From the NCBI GenBank assembly GCA_016946835.1, contig JACVTC010000029.1:333501-397500 (forward strand): a stretch of 64,000 nucleotides of DNA. The letters are read 5' to 3'. Made by a program: the position numbers and the translations under genes. Below the pieces are notes generated by a model. It saw nothing but the letters and a program-made list of their open reading frames with translations. It had not been told where the DNA came from and did no database searches. Position 1 is the first letter of the stretch. Each line of letters starts with the position of its first letter. The DNA is from Neocallimastix lanati (nom. inval.) (lineage: Eukaryota; Neocallimastigomycota; Neocallimastigomycetes; Neocallimastigales; Neocallimastigaceae). Of this stretch, positions 1-10,862 are shown in pieces.

Positions 1-715
1 ATGATGCAAAAGTATTAAAATAGTATATATAAATTGCATTTTATAATAATTTTATACATTTTTTATTTCAATAACAATAAATACTATTTATTTTTATAAT
101 AATTTTATAAATTTTTTATTAAAATAATAATGCTAATTAATATAATAATAATATATCAATATATCAATTGATAATTAATTTATCTTTATAATTAATATAT
201 TATCAACTAATATGTATAAAATAGGTTTAATTAGATTCTTGGTAAAATTTAACCAAAAAAATCATAATTAAATGAAAAATTAATATATATGAATATATTG
301 TTAATATATAAAAATTAATATATATTAATGCAACATAATACTATTGATTGATTCTTTCAAATTTTTATTTAATAGCATAAAATGATATAAAAGTATAAGA
401 TTTATTATAATCTAAAATATTCTTCTTTTTAAATACAATTTTAAATATTTATTACGTTACAATAAATATAGAATTAGAAAATAGTTATTTTATTTTCTTT
501 TAAAATATAAGTAGAGTAATCTTATATCTTTAAAGCAAAATTTAACTAATATAATTTTAGAATTTCATAAAAAAAAAAAAAAAGAAGGAAGGAAGGAATT
601 GAGTTAAAATAATTGTTTAATTCGAATTAAAAAACACTTATTAAAGTATTAAAAACTTTAACTAAAAATCAAAATTAATATTTATTAGGGTAATTGATTG
701 GAATAAGTTTTAAAA
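1..715. other. A/T-rich intergenic sequence
   Basis: No open frame of note, no RNA gene and no structured repeat were seen on either strand. The segment is plain A/T-rich sequence with a poly-A run near 569-583 followed by a short GGAA-rich patch. It presumably holds the promoter and 5' leader of the TTL-family gene starting at 716, but no specific element can be singled out against this composition. Confidence 0.6.
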
Positions 716-2323
716 ATGTTATTTAAGAATTATTCGAAATTAATTTTATTTAGTTATTATTTCGTGGTAAATTCAAAAGGAAGTAATTTTAATCAAGAGA
801 TTCCAGAATTTCCAAGTGGAATTTCCCAAAATTTTGTTTCAATATCTCCATTGAGTTATTGCAAATTTAATAGAGATAATATCTATTTAGAATATCCACA
901 AAGAATAAATGAAGAAAATGGAAATATTAATGAAATTTCTGGTGTGAATCCAAAGTATGATATTTCTTCTCAAAGTTTATATATGCTAAATCCTTCGAAA
1001 TATTGTAAATGCCATCAGAGGACAGTTTATTTCCAAAGTCCGGATTCAGAAATAAATACTGAAAATGTTAGTAAAATTAATATAGAAAGCGAAGAGTATT
1101 TTGTCAATGCTTATACAAATAAAAGTGGTTTAAGAATACCACGATGTTTAAAGAATTTATTTGTAAATAATGAAATTCAACTTTTTAATTATAAAGATTT
1201 TAATATTACCGATAGTACTTTAGCCTTAAATGTTTATTGGAAGGAATTATCAAATAATTTACATTTAAATAATATTAATAAATATCAGAAATATAATCAT
1301 ATGTTAAAATATAAGCAATTATCTAATAAAAAACACTTTTATGATAATTACAATGTTTTAAAAAAAAAATTCCCAAAAGACTATAATTATATGCCAAACA
1401 CTTATACATCTTTAGAAGAATTTAAAAAGGATTTTAAAGATTATAAAGTTAGTAAGGATAATTTATGGTTAGTTAAACCAAATTTTTCTACCTATGGTAT
1501 TGGAATTCATTTTTTAAAAGATGTTAATAAAGTAAGACGTGGTGATATTGTCACTAAATATGTTTCCAATCCATTATTGATTAATAATAAAAAGTTTGAT
1601 TTTAGAATTTATGTTTTAGTTACTGGACATGATCCTTTAAAAATTTACTTAAATGAACAATGTTTTGCAAGATTAGCCACTGCTGATTATGATATTGACA
1701 TAAATAATTTAGACAATACCTTTAAACATTTAACAAATATTCATGTACAAAGAAAAAATAAAGAGAGTAAGGCAAGTTATGTTATGACTTTAGATGAAGT
1801 AAAAAAGCATATTAAAGAAAACTATAATATTGAATTTTCAGATATATGGAAAGGCGTGAAGGATTTAATAATTAAATCATTTATTGCTGTAAATAGAGTA
1901 GAATTAGAAGCCCAAAAAGAATTTAACTTAGCTTCAAATAGTTTATTCCAATTATTTGGATTAGATGTAATAGTAGATCAAAATGCAAAACCATGGCTTA
2001 TTGAAATTAATGGTCATCCTTCATTAAGTGATAAAGAAACTGCTTCTTTAAATGATCAAAATGTTAAGGATATTTTAAATATTGCAGGATTAGTTCCATT
2101 TTCTCATTTCACTGGTACGGCTATGGAAGGAGAATGTGAATACAAAGATTCAGTAGATGAAGCGGTTCAACAAAGTATATGTGAATTCACAAGACCAACC
2201 GGTAAATTTGAAAGAATTTTCCCAACTAAAGATAACATCGATTATTATAAGCAGTTCTTTGAAGAAGTTACAACAAATAATCAAGCCTTATGGGATGAAA
2301 TTAAAAACAATGATTTTGAATAA
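716..2323 (+). CDS. Tubulin-tyrosine-ligase (TTL/TTLL) family protein
   Basis: Single-exon 535-residue protein. The TTL ATP-grasp core lies at about residues 255-455: WLVKPNFSTYGIGI (ATP-binding Lys and glycine loop), KFDFRIYVLVT, FKHLTN and LDVIVDQ..KPWLIEINGHPSL (metal-binding Asp/Glu/Asn). Enzymes of this family add Tyr, Glu or Gly to tubulin C-terminal tails using ATP; which amino acid this one adds cannot be told. The Arg usual in the glycine loop (RGxGI) is replaced by Tyr. The first 250 residues have no recognised domain. The N-terminus (LILFSYYFVV after two Lys) looks like a weak signal peptide or membrane anchor, odd for a cytosolic tubulin ligase. The start is the first in-frame ATG. 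The 3' end is followed by an imperfect 40-bp-offset duplication (see findings). It may be a divergent, gut-fungus-type member acting on something other than tubulin. Confidence 0.85.
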   Translation: MLFKNYSKLILFSYYFVVNSKGSNFNQEIPEFPSGISQNFVSISPLSYCKFNRDNIYLEYPQRINEENGNINEISGVNPKYDISSQSLYMLNPSKYCKCHQRTVYFQSPDSEINTENVSKINIESEEYFVNAYTNKSGLRIPRCLKNLFVNNEIQLFNYKDFNITDSTLALNVYWKELSNNLHLNNINKYQKYNHMLKYKQLSNKKHFYDNYNVLKKKFPKDYNYMPNTYTSLEEFKKDFKDYKVSKDNLWLVKPNFSTYGIGIHFLKDVNKVRRGDIVTKYVSNPLLINNKKFDFRIYVLVTGHDPLKIYLNEQCFARLATADYDIDINNLDNTFKHLTNIHVQRKNKESKASYVMTLDEVKKHIKENYNIEFSDIWKGVKDLIIKSFIAVNRVELEAQKEFNLASNSLFQLFGLDVIVDQNAKPWLIEINGHPSLSDKETASLNDQNVKDILNIAGLVPFSHFTGTAMEGECEYKDSVDEAVQQSICEFTRPTGKFERIFPTKDNIDYYKQFFEEVTTNNQALWDEIKNNDFE

Positions 2324-2360
2324 AGTATTATGGAATGAAATTAAAATTTATGATTTTGAA
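2288..2360 (+). repeat. Imperfect direct duplication across the TTL-gene stop codon
   Basis: The 33 bases at 2288-2320 (the codons for LWDEIKNNDFE at the protein end) recur at 2328-2360 with about five mismatches, offset by 40 bases. Because 40 is not a multiple of three, the second copy reads LWNEIKIYDFE in another frame and continues as DMERYIPK. The stop codon lies between the copies. Confidence 0.75.
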
Positions 2361-3100
2361 GATATGGAAAGATACATTCCAAAAAGTTTAATAATTTTAT
2401 TTTATATATATATTATTTATTTAGCCATATTATTTAATTTTTTTATATATGAATTTGATTTACATTAAATTATTAAATAATAATTTAAATATTCTTTTTA
2501 TATTATTTAAAATATCTATTATAAAATAAATTTTATTATTAATATAATTTTGTTGTATTTTTAGTTATTTTAAAGACTTAATATAACGGGTTAAGTCATA
2601 ATAGTTAAAATATTTAAAATATTAAAAATTGTATTTTGGACATATATTTATTTTATTATTATAAAAACAAACTTTTACTATGTTTTAAGATCAAATAAAA
2701 TATTATAATACATATTATTTTTAAAAACCATTTTTATCCTAATATTTTATTTTTATTATGTATTTATATTTATATTTTTATTTTTTATTTTTATTTTTAT
2801 ATTTATTTTTATTTTAATTCTTTTAAGTTTTATTATTAGAATTAATGAAAAATATTAAATTATTGCTTAATAATTACATGTTTAGTTATTGGTGTAAGGG
2901 AATGCTATATTTTAATTACAAATTTAATTATAAAAAATAAAACTATTAGAAATAATTTAGTAACAATTATATTAATATGGAAATCTACTTCATCCAAAGA
3001 GTTAACTATAATAATAATACGAATTATTTGAAGGTTATTTTATATAATTACATAACGCTTAACTTATTAAAAGAATAGATACTCAATATTTTAAACCTCT
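2361..3100. other. A/T-rich intergenic sequence
   Basis: Downstream of the TTL-family gene. Apart from short T-rich (TTTTTA)n-like runs near 2750-2815 nothing was recognised: no RNA gene and no coding-like segment. Confidence 0.55.
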
Positions 3101-3104
3101 ATAC

Positions 3105-3444
3105 CAGATGGAGTATTAATGGTTGAAATTCTGAAAAACGTGACGGACATATTCATTTTAATTCCATCTTTAGTCCTCTTTGTATTTGTCTTCAAGAAGT
3201 CGGTAATAGTTCATTCCTAAATTCTTTCTTTCTTTAATTCCTATCTATTTTTCAATCATTATGGAACAGTACTGAGAGGTGCGGACATGAAAATCCCTGG
3301 TATTACTTGGTCTAACGGTGGTAGAAAGTATTCTTGTATTGACTTTTTAGTTGTTAACAATAAATCAAGAGATTATTTGAATATTACTTCTGTATGAAAC
3401 TCTTTTTAATAATATCTTAGACCATTTATCACTTCATTCTTTCA

Positions 3445-3489
<45 letters not shown>

Positions 3490-3570
3490 ATCTCCTGATG
3501 ATTTTACTACGCTACCTCCTAGTAAGAAAAATTAAAACGATCTAGTCGAATTTGTAGGGTATAAATATGA
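3105..3570 (+). mobile_element. Decayed LINE (non-LTR retrotransposon) endonuclease fragment
   Basis: A richer-than-average stretch encodes pieces of an apurinic-type LINE endonuclease. In order: WSING followed by EKRDGHIHF (motif I region, about 3109-3165), CICLQEVGNSSF (the LQE metal-binding motif, about 3180-3215), then HYGTVLRGADMKIPG and ITWSNGGRKYSCIDFLVVNN (the TWxxxxxxSxID motif, about 3258-3362), and LDHLSLHSF (the SDH-like catalytic His motif, about 3417-3443) in a shifted frame. The roughly 100 residues that normally separate LQE from the TW motif are missing. Stops and at least one frame change interrupt the rest. A poly-A run at about 3449-3488 and a faint coding trace (SPDDF..LPPSKK) follow. 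No reverse transcriptase was found, so this is a truncated fossil. Confidence 0.75.
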
Positions 3571-4675
3571 AGTTAATTTCTCTCATAATAAATTCACTTG
3601 TAAATTAAATTTTATAATTAAAAATGTTAATAAATTTGTAATTTATATTTTTATAATTAAAAATGTAATTGATTATAATAAATTAAATAAATGAAATAAT
3701 TAATTAAAAAATTTGTATAAATAAAATAATAATATAAATAAAAATAATTTATTAAATAGAATAATTAACATAAATAAAATAAATAAAAAATATAATTATT
3801 TCTATTTTTTATTTTATTAGAATATATTATATTATTTTATTAATTATTCCCTTGTTTTCAACGTTCTGAATAAAATATTTGATTCCGTATAAATCAAGTA
3901 CATATTTAGTCTTAATAATTAATTAGAATTATTAATAAAAATAATTAGTTTTGAATAAAAACTTTTACTTTATATTTCAATATTTTAAATTAAAAGGAAA
4001 AAAATGATTTTTAGACACTAATAATTTTTTATAGAGAAATTGTTAAATTTATTATATATCTCAATGTATTAATGATTAATTTTAAATGAATTTATTGAAT
4101 ATTGAATAAATAAATAAATAAAAATTGATTGAATAAATAAATAAATTAAATTATTAAATAAATAAATAAAAACTAAATGAATTATTAAATAAATAAATTT
4201 AAAAATAAGTAAATGAATTATATAAAAAAAATTGGTTTAATTTATTTAAACCTTTACTAGAATATATTATTCAGCAAAAAGTCCTCTTTTATCATTCCAG
4301 AGATAGAAATAAAAATAAAAATTTTTATATATGAGGAAATTATACATCGTAACAATTCAGTATTATTTTATATTAAGTTATAGAATATATTAAAATAATT
4401 AGTAATGTTTATTAATTATTTTTATATATATTATTCAGGATTAAATATATAAAAATTATAATATTAATATTTTAATAATTAATAAATAATAAATAGAATT
4501 TATTCAAATTAATCATATTTTGAATAAACAATTGATTATTCAAGTATTATTTGAATTAACTCCTCTATCATTTTATTATTATTATTATTATTTTTTTAAT
4601 TATACTATCTTCTTCGGTTACCTCTTATTTCTATTTTTTATTAGTTCTGACTATTATTTATTACCTTGAACTTTT

Positions 4676-4714
<39 letters not shown>

Positions 4715-5080
4715 TTATAAATTTATTTTATTATTAAAAAAAGTGCTTTAATAAATATGTGAAGTAAAATCTAAAGCTGATTTGGAATTTTTTGTGGTTG
4801 TGGTAATCAAATTTTCAGGAGTTTCATGACTACTTAAATAGAAAAAGTTTTAATAATAATAGTGTTACTATCGTATTTTCAATAAAAATAAGTTTAATTT
4901 TTCATAATTTAGTTATTGGTTATTGATATAAACTGAATGTGATGCATTTCGCCTAATGGCGCGTTACTTAAATTTTTATTCTCTATTAATAAATAAACAA
5001 AAAAACAAACATAATAAATAAATAAATAAATAAATAAACACATAAACGAATATAAAATAAAAATAAAAATATAAAAATAA

Positions 5081-5112
<32 letters not shown>

Positions 5113-5440
5113 GAAAAAAAATAATTCAATTCTTGTTTTTTAAAACTTATTTTATAATATTTATTTAATAATCAATACTATTTTAATATTATTTTTGCAA
5201 ATAATATATTTTTAATATGTTGTAAAATAGTAATAATTATTTATAATAGTTATTAAATATAAAAATAAATATTGTAAATAATTATTTTATTACTATTTTA
5301 CAAAATACTAAAATATATTTAAATTAAATATACTTTTATAATTAACTATTATTATTATTTATGGTAATTATTAACAATCAAAATTATTTATAAAAATATT
5401 ATTATTGATGTTTCTGTGATTATTGTTACTAATCATTTTC
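3571..5440. other. A/T-rich intergenic sequence with simple repeats
   Basis: Mostly (AAAT)n-like runs (about 4105-4215 and 5020-5105) and homopolymers (poly-A at about 4680-4710). The only distinctive spot is 4938-4966, a small GC-richer island with ATGCATTTCGCC then TAATGGCG, which shares the word ATGCATTTCGCC with the foldback array starting at 5441. No genes seen. Confidence 0.55.
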
Positions 5441-5960
5441 AATTGGCGAAATGCAATCTGGGGAAATGCAACTCTCCCAATTTCATATAATGAATTTATC
5501 ATTTAAGGGTTAGGATTAATGAAGGGTTAAGCTTTTAATAAGAATGTATTGTATTTAGGGGAGAGTTGCATTTCGCCAAATTGCATTTCGCCAATTTTTT
5601 TGAAAGCATGTGGCGTATTAAAAAATGTGGCATTTCACCAAATTGTATTTCGCCAGATTGCATTTCGCCAAATTGAAAATTATTAAATAAATAAATAAAA
5701 TCAATATTATTAATATCGCATAAAAACAATTTTAAAAGAAAATATTTTGAATTAATATTTATTTATTTATTCATTTATTTATATCAATACTCTACTTGTC
5801 GAAATGCAACCTGACGAATAGCAACTTGGGGAAATGCAACATTTTAATACTACGCCACTTGGCGAAATGCAATCTGGCGAAATGCAATTTGGGGAAATGC
5901 AACTCTCCCGTATTGTATTTAGTGTATTTAGGGGGGAGAGTTGCATTTTGGAACGTGGCT
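5441..5960. repeat. Nested foldback array of GAAATGCAA-word repeats
   Basis: The word GAAATGCAA (or its complement) occurs about ten times exactly, with several variants, usually inside TGGCGAAATGCAATC or GGGGAAATGCAAC. The copies form palindromes. The 38-base arm 5441-5478 is complementary to 5559-5596 with two mismatches around an 80-base loop. A second hairpin lies at about 5858-5960, with CAACTCTCCC facing GGGAGAGTTG and the same loop sequence (GTATTGTATTTAG). A larger inverted pair joins about 5608-5675 with 5796-5860. Its GC content stands out sharply from the surroundings. It looks like a MITE or foldback element, or two nested copies, but has no coding part. The short frames across it (reading LAKCNLAKCN-like peptides) are a by-product of the repeat. 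Confidence 0.8.
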
Positions 5961-7374
5961 TATAAATTAAAATTTAATTCATAAGTTAACGCCCTACATT
6001 TTTAATGTTGTTATTTTTTTTTTTTTTTTTTTAAATAATTACAAATAAATAAATAAAAAAAAAACTAGAAATAAATATAAATGATTTAAATTTCTTTTTT
6101 TTTTATAAAATTTGATAAAAATCTCAATACATGTATATGTACTGACTTTATTTATTTGAAACAAAATGCTTATTTTTTTAAGAATACATAATTTAATGAT
6201 ATTTATATATATAATAAAATACATTTGATGGATCATACATGCTTTAATACATTAAATACATGTTTTAATATTAATTATATAATAGAGGCTTATAAAAATA
6301 AAAAATTTTTGAACTATATTCAAAAAGGGAGTGGGTCATTTTGTAATAAAATAAAAATATTAATTAAAGTGTTAATTAAATTTATAAACTAAAAATACTA
6401 ATTTTCTTACAAATTTTAAGCATCAAAAAAAATTTTTTTCTCATAAACACTATATTTTTATAATTGTCACTTTTAAAAAAAAAATAATAAAAAATTAAAT
6501 TTAATTAAATAAATAGTAAATAATAAAAAATTAAATATATTTTATTTTTAACCATCATAAAATGGAAAAAAATCCAAAAATTGAAAAAAAGTGAAACAAA
6601 TAAAATAAAAAAACAAATGACTATAAATAAAAAAAAAATATAATTTATATCTTAAAAAAATATTATTTAATATTATTTTTTTATTTTTTATACAATAAAT
6701 ATTAAAATATACCTTTAAAATTAAATATTATTAAATATATTGATATTATATTAAAATATATCTTTATTTATTTAATATAATTTAAACCACCTTTACATGA
6801 ACGATTTATTTAAGCACGTCATATTTCATATAAAGCCGTTTTATGAAATACAACGTTCCGAAATATAGTACACTCTTTTATAGTTTATTTTACTTATACA
6901 TTAATTCAATACATTAAATTATTATATTTATTTTATTCAATGATATTTAATGTATCGAAATACAATCTCTTATGTTATTTTTTATTTTATTTTTTCCTTA
7001 TTTTTTTTATTAAGTTATTATTATTATTTTTTTCTTTTAGTATAAAACATTTTGATATAATTCTAGGAAGTATTTTCATATATATTTTTATATTAGTAAT
7101 ATATATATATATTAATAAATTTGTCTAAAATTTTACATATAGATAAGATGAAAAAGTGATATTAAAATAAATAGTTCAATATATATTATACTATATAATG
7201 CCATAGAGTCTAGTATAGAATAATATATATTATTTAGTTTTATTATTATTTTTTTCATCAATTTAGATAGATTGCTTTTTCTTTATTTTTACTTTTTTTA
7301 ATGAACTAGTCAATATATATGTATATAATATAAATTCAATAGTAATAAATAGTAATAAATATATATTATTAGTA

Positions 7375-7416
<42 letters not shown>

Positions 7417-7444
7417 CTTTTTATAATATTAAATATTTTCATAA
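5961..7444. other. A/T-rich intergenic sequence
   Basis: No gene recognised. It holds homopolymer runs, notably a 36-T run near 7381-7416. There is one slightly GC-richer patch at 6812-6872 (AAGCACGTCATATTTC ... CAACGTTCCGAAAT) that loosely recalls the neighbouring foldback array, but the match is too weak to call a copy. Confidence 0.5.
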
Positions 7445-9058
7445 TTACTTTAATTGGATTTTTTTTATTTCTTTATAATTAAGTATCTTACTATAATTCT
7501 TTTCATTACTAAAATATTTCAATAAAAATAGTTCATGATCATTTGTTCTTTCATTTACTACAAATGAATTATCACCTGCTGTTATGTTTTCTTCAGATTT
7601 TTTTGAATCGTTTTTATTTATATTATTTAAATTGTATTCTTTAATATCTATTATAAATAAATATATGAAACAATATGATATTTATTTTTATAATTATTTT
7701 TTATTAAATTTTATTTTAGTTTAGTATGATATTTATAATATGTTTAATATATCAATAATTTTATTTTATTATGTTCGTAATTATCAATAATATTAATAAT
7801 AATAATAGTAATTATAATTTTTTTTTATAAATAATATATAAATTAATATTTACTATAATCTTCAGTTATATAATCTCTTTTTTGATTATAAAACATTACT
7901 CTATCTGGTGCATAAAAACTTAGCCAATCCTAATATATTTATTATGGTTGATAATTTAAGAATTTTTAAATCATATAAATTGCAATGCATTAAATATTAA
8001 TAAAAAATTTAAAAATAATTATTATATTTTTATTTTCGATTAATCGTAATAAATAGAAAAATTATATATAAAATATATTATTACATACCAATGTACTTTG
8101 ATATAGTCCTTTTTTTGTATACCTAATAGTTTTAATTAATATTTAATTATTACTATTGTTATTTTTTTCTTTTTAATAAATAAAATAAAATAAAATAAAA
8201 AAAAATAAAAATATAGCTTGCTTTAAACATACGCTAGTTGCCATCCATAAATTCCAAAATTTTTTACCATTAATCTGAAATAAGATATAAAATTTGGACT
8301 AAGAAAGTTCCATTCATTATTATTATCTAAAAACCACACCTGCGGTTTTGATCTTACTAAATAATAAAAGAAAAATAAATAAATAAAAAAAAAAATTATT
8401 AGATTTAATATTACTAGTATAATATTAATTATATTTAATGTATGTTATAAAATTTGTGGATTGTTTTATACAATTATTGTTATTGTTACTATTATTATTA
8501 TCATTATTATCACTATCTATAATTTATATAATTCTAATGTTAAAAATTTATGATTTTATTTTATTAAAATAACACTTATATATGTACATTTTGAATGATA
8601 AAGAAGAATTACTGTTCCATATGATTTACAATCATATAATAGATAACCACTCATAATATTACCATTGGTAATGTAATCGTGTTGATAACTATATAAATCA
8701 TCATCATAATTGGAAGATAAAATGCATGATGAAGTAGCATCATAATAGTTACTCTTATTATTTTTTCTATATTTAATATTTTTATTTTCAGTGGTATCAC
8801 TATCTTTATCAAGATTCTTTGTATCATCATCAATCGAGAAATATTTATTAAAATGAATCATTAATCTTTCATTCATAGAGATATGAATTTTTGTTAATTT
8901 CTCTAATGAATTAACTTGCATTTGCCCAAGAGGTATTATTGAGTTTTCTTAATTTATTATTAAGTTTAATGTATAAAAATCATTATATAAAAAAATAAAA
9001 AAAAAAATAAATGATTAATATAAAAGTATAAAATATAAGTCTTAAGATGTCATCAAGT

Positions 9059-9132
<74 letters not shown>

Positions 9133-9638
9133 TATTATTGAGAAAATTATTTATTTATATGAACCTTTAAATTGTATATTCCAATTAATTAATAAACCAT
9201 CAGAAAAACAATAAAATGATTTTAAGTCATTTGGTAAAAGAAATGGTGAATTAGCCTTTTTTGATTTTTGATTTTCATTTTTATAAATTATTATTGATTA
9301 TATTAAAAAAAAAAAAAAAAAAGTATTTTATTAATAATTAATTTATATGTATATCAATATATTTCGAGATAACTATATGAAGTATATACATTTTCCCAAG
9401 CTTTAATTTGATTTTCAGATATGCTCATTCGACTACCAACTTTTACTTCACATATTCCCGGACACGATTCTAATGATGTATATATTTAAATAGATTAAGT
9501 ACCTAGAACTTTTTTTTTTTTTTATTAATGCATTTAAACAATATTAAAATACAATATTTATTATTAATTACTTAAGTAATTAATAGTTCCACTAAATATA
9601 TCTTCTAGCCAAGCGTATCGTTTTGTATTTTCAGTATT

Positions 9639-9641
<3 letters not shown>
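7445..9641 (-). CDS. TPGS2: Tubulin polyglutamylase complex subunit 2-like (TPGS2)
   Basis: Eight exons, read by phase and motif: 9641-9572, 9469-9390, 9255-9165, 8947-8588, 8356-8229, 8122-8089, 7929-7854, 7647-7445; about 346 residues (animal TPGS2 is about 300). Segments matching TPGS2 in order: SCPGICEVKVGSRMS, NQIKAWEN, FLLPNDLKSFYCFSDGLLIN, WNIQFKENSIIPLGQMQVNS, QVWFLDNNNEWNFLSPNF, ISYFRLMVKNFGIYGWQLAY and DWLSFYAPDRVMFYN. This is the SMI1/KNR4-like fold. In animals the subunit supports the TTLL1 polyglutamylase complex that adds Glu side chains to axonemal and neuronal tubulin. Exon 4 carries an extra Asp/Asn-rich insert (about 8650-8850). Exon 6 holds an A7 run in which one base fewer would keep the frame into exon 7, so that junction is uncertain. 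The last 60 residues are low in conservation. A TTL-family gene lies 5 kb upstream and a beta-tubulin gene 10 kb away. Confidence 0.82.
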
Positions 9642-9691
<50 letters not shown>

Positions 9692-10862
9692 TCGTTATTT
9701 ATATTCAAAAATAAAATTTTTTTTATAAAACTTTATTTTTTTTTAATGATTAAAGTTTCAAATATTTTTCTTTAAAAAAAAATTATTATCACTAATTAAT
9801 TATTCGTCGGAGATACTTTATTAAATTAATGTTTAAAAAATTTTATTAAAGATGAAATTTTAAAGTAAATAAATACATAAATAATACATAAATAAATAAA
9901 ATAAAATAAATAAGTAGATAAATAAGTAAGTAAATAACTATGTAAACAATAAGTAAATTAAAAAGTAAATAAATACATTAATACAATATTATATTATTAT
10001 ATAATGTTTCCAAAACTATAAATTCTAATAAAAATACATCAATAGTAATTTTAATTATATAGTAATTAAATATTAATATAAATACATATTTTTTCAAAAA
10101 TATTAATAACCATTCTAATACAATATGAAAATAAATTTACAATACCATTACAAATTAAACTTGGAATTAACATTCCAATTTTATTAAAATAAAAAGAAAC
10201 GAAATTATTAAAATATTAATTATAATTATATATTACTCTTTTTTATTCTCTTAGAGGTTTAAAGAAAAATTTTTAAAAAAGAAAAAAATTAATTTTTAAT
10301 GTTTTTATGTTAAAAAAAAATTATATATATATATATATTATTTATTTATTTATTTGTATTTTTATTTTATTTTATTTTATTTTTTTTTTTTATTTTTTTT
10401 TTTTACCCTTTTCATTTTTATTTTTAATATTATTTTATTATGAATTTACTATTGACATTTTTATTCTATATTATTTTTATTATAAATGTTAAAACTTTTA
10501 ATTTTATTTTATTTCCTTTATTATAATTTTAGGAATTTCCATGGTGGATATATATTTTATAGAAAAATGATTATTTATCTATGATTAGTGTTTTTCGCTT
10601 TAATATATTTATACGTATATTGATTTAGTGATATTGGTAATTACATTTATTTTTTTTTTTTTTATTTTTTATTTTTTATTTTTTTAATATTAGGATGTTT
10701 TAATTTGCTTATATAAAATGAATATATACATTTATATCTATTTTATATCATAAATAAACAATAATTGGTTTAAATAATATTAATATCTCCATATTTAATT
10801 GAAAAAATATACAAATATATATATTTTATTAATTACAATTTTATTTTTTTGAGTAATATTGC
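9642..10862. other. A/T-rich intergenic sequence
   Basis: A long T run abuts the TPGS2-like start (9641-9686), followed by (AAAT)n/(AAGT)n-like stretches at about 9865-9980 and T-rich sequence at 10370-10405. No gene, RNA or structured repeat recognised. Confidence 0.5.

Noticed and set aside
2157-2468. Overlapping plus-strand frame at the end of the TTL-family gene
   Set aside because: It is a shifted frame of the same gene; only its duplicated tail is informative and is reported as a finding.
5535-5984. Small LAKCNLAKCN-like Cys-rich peptides
   Set aside because: They appear on both strands because the DNA array is palindromic; no start context or continuation.
6812-6872. Possible further copy of the foldback family (AAGCACGTC, CAACGTTCCG)
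   Set aside because: Similarity is too short and scattered to distinguish from chance.
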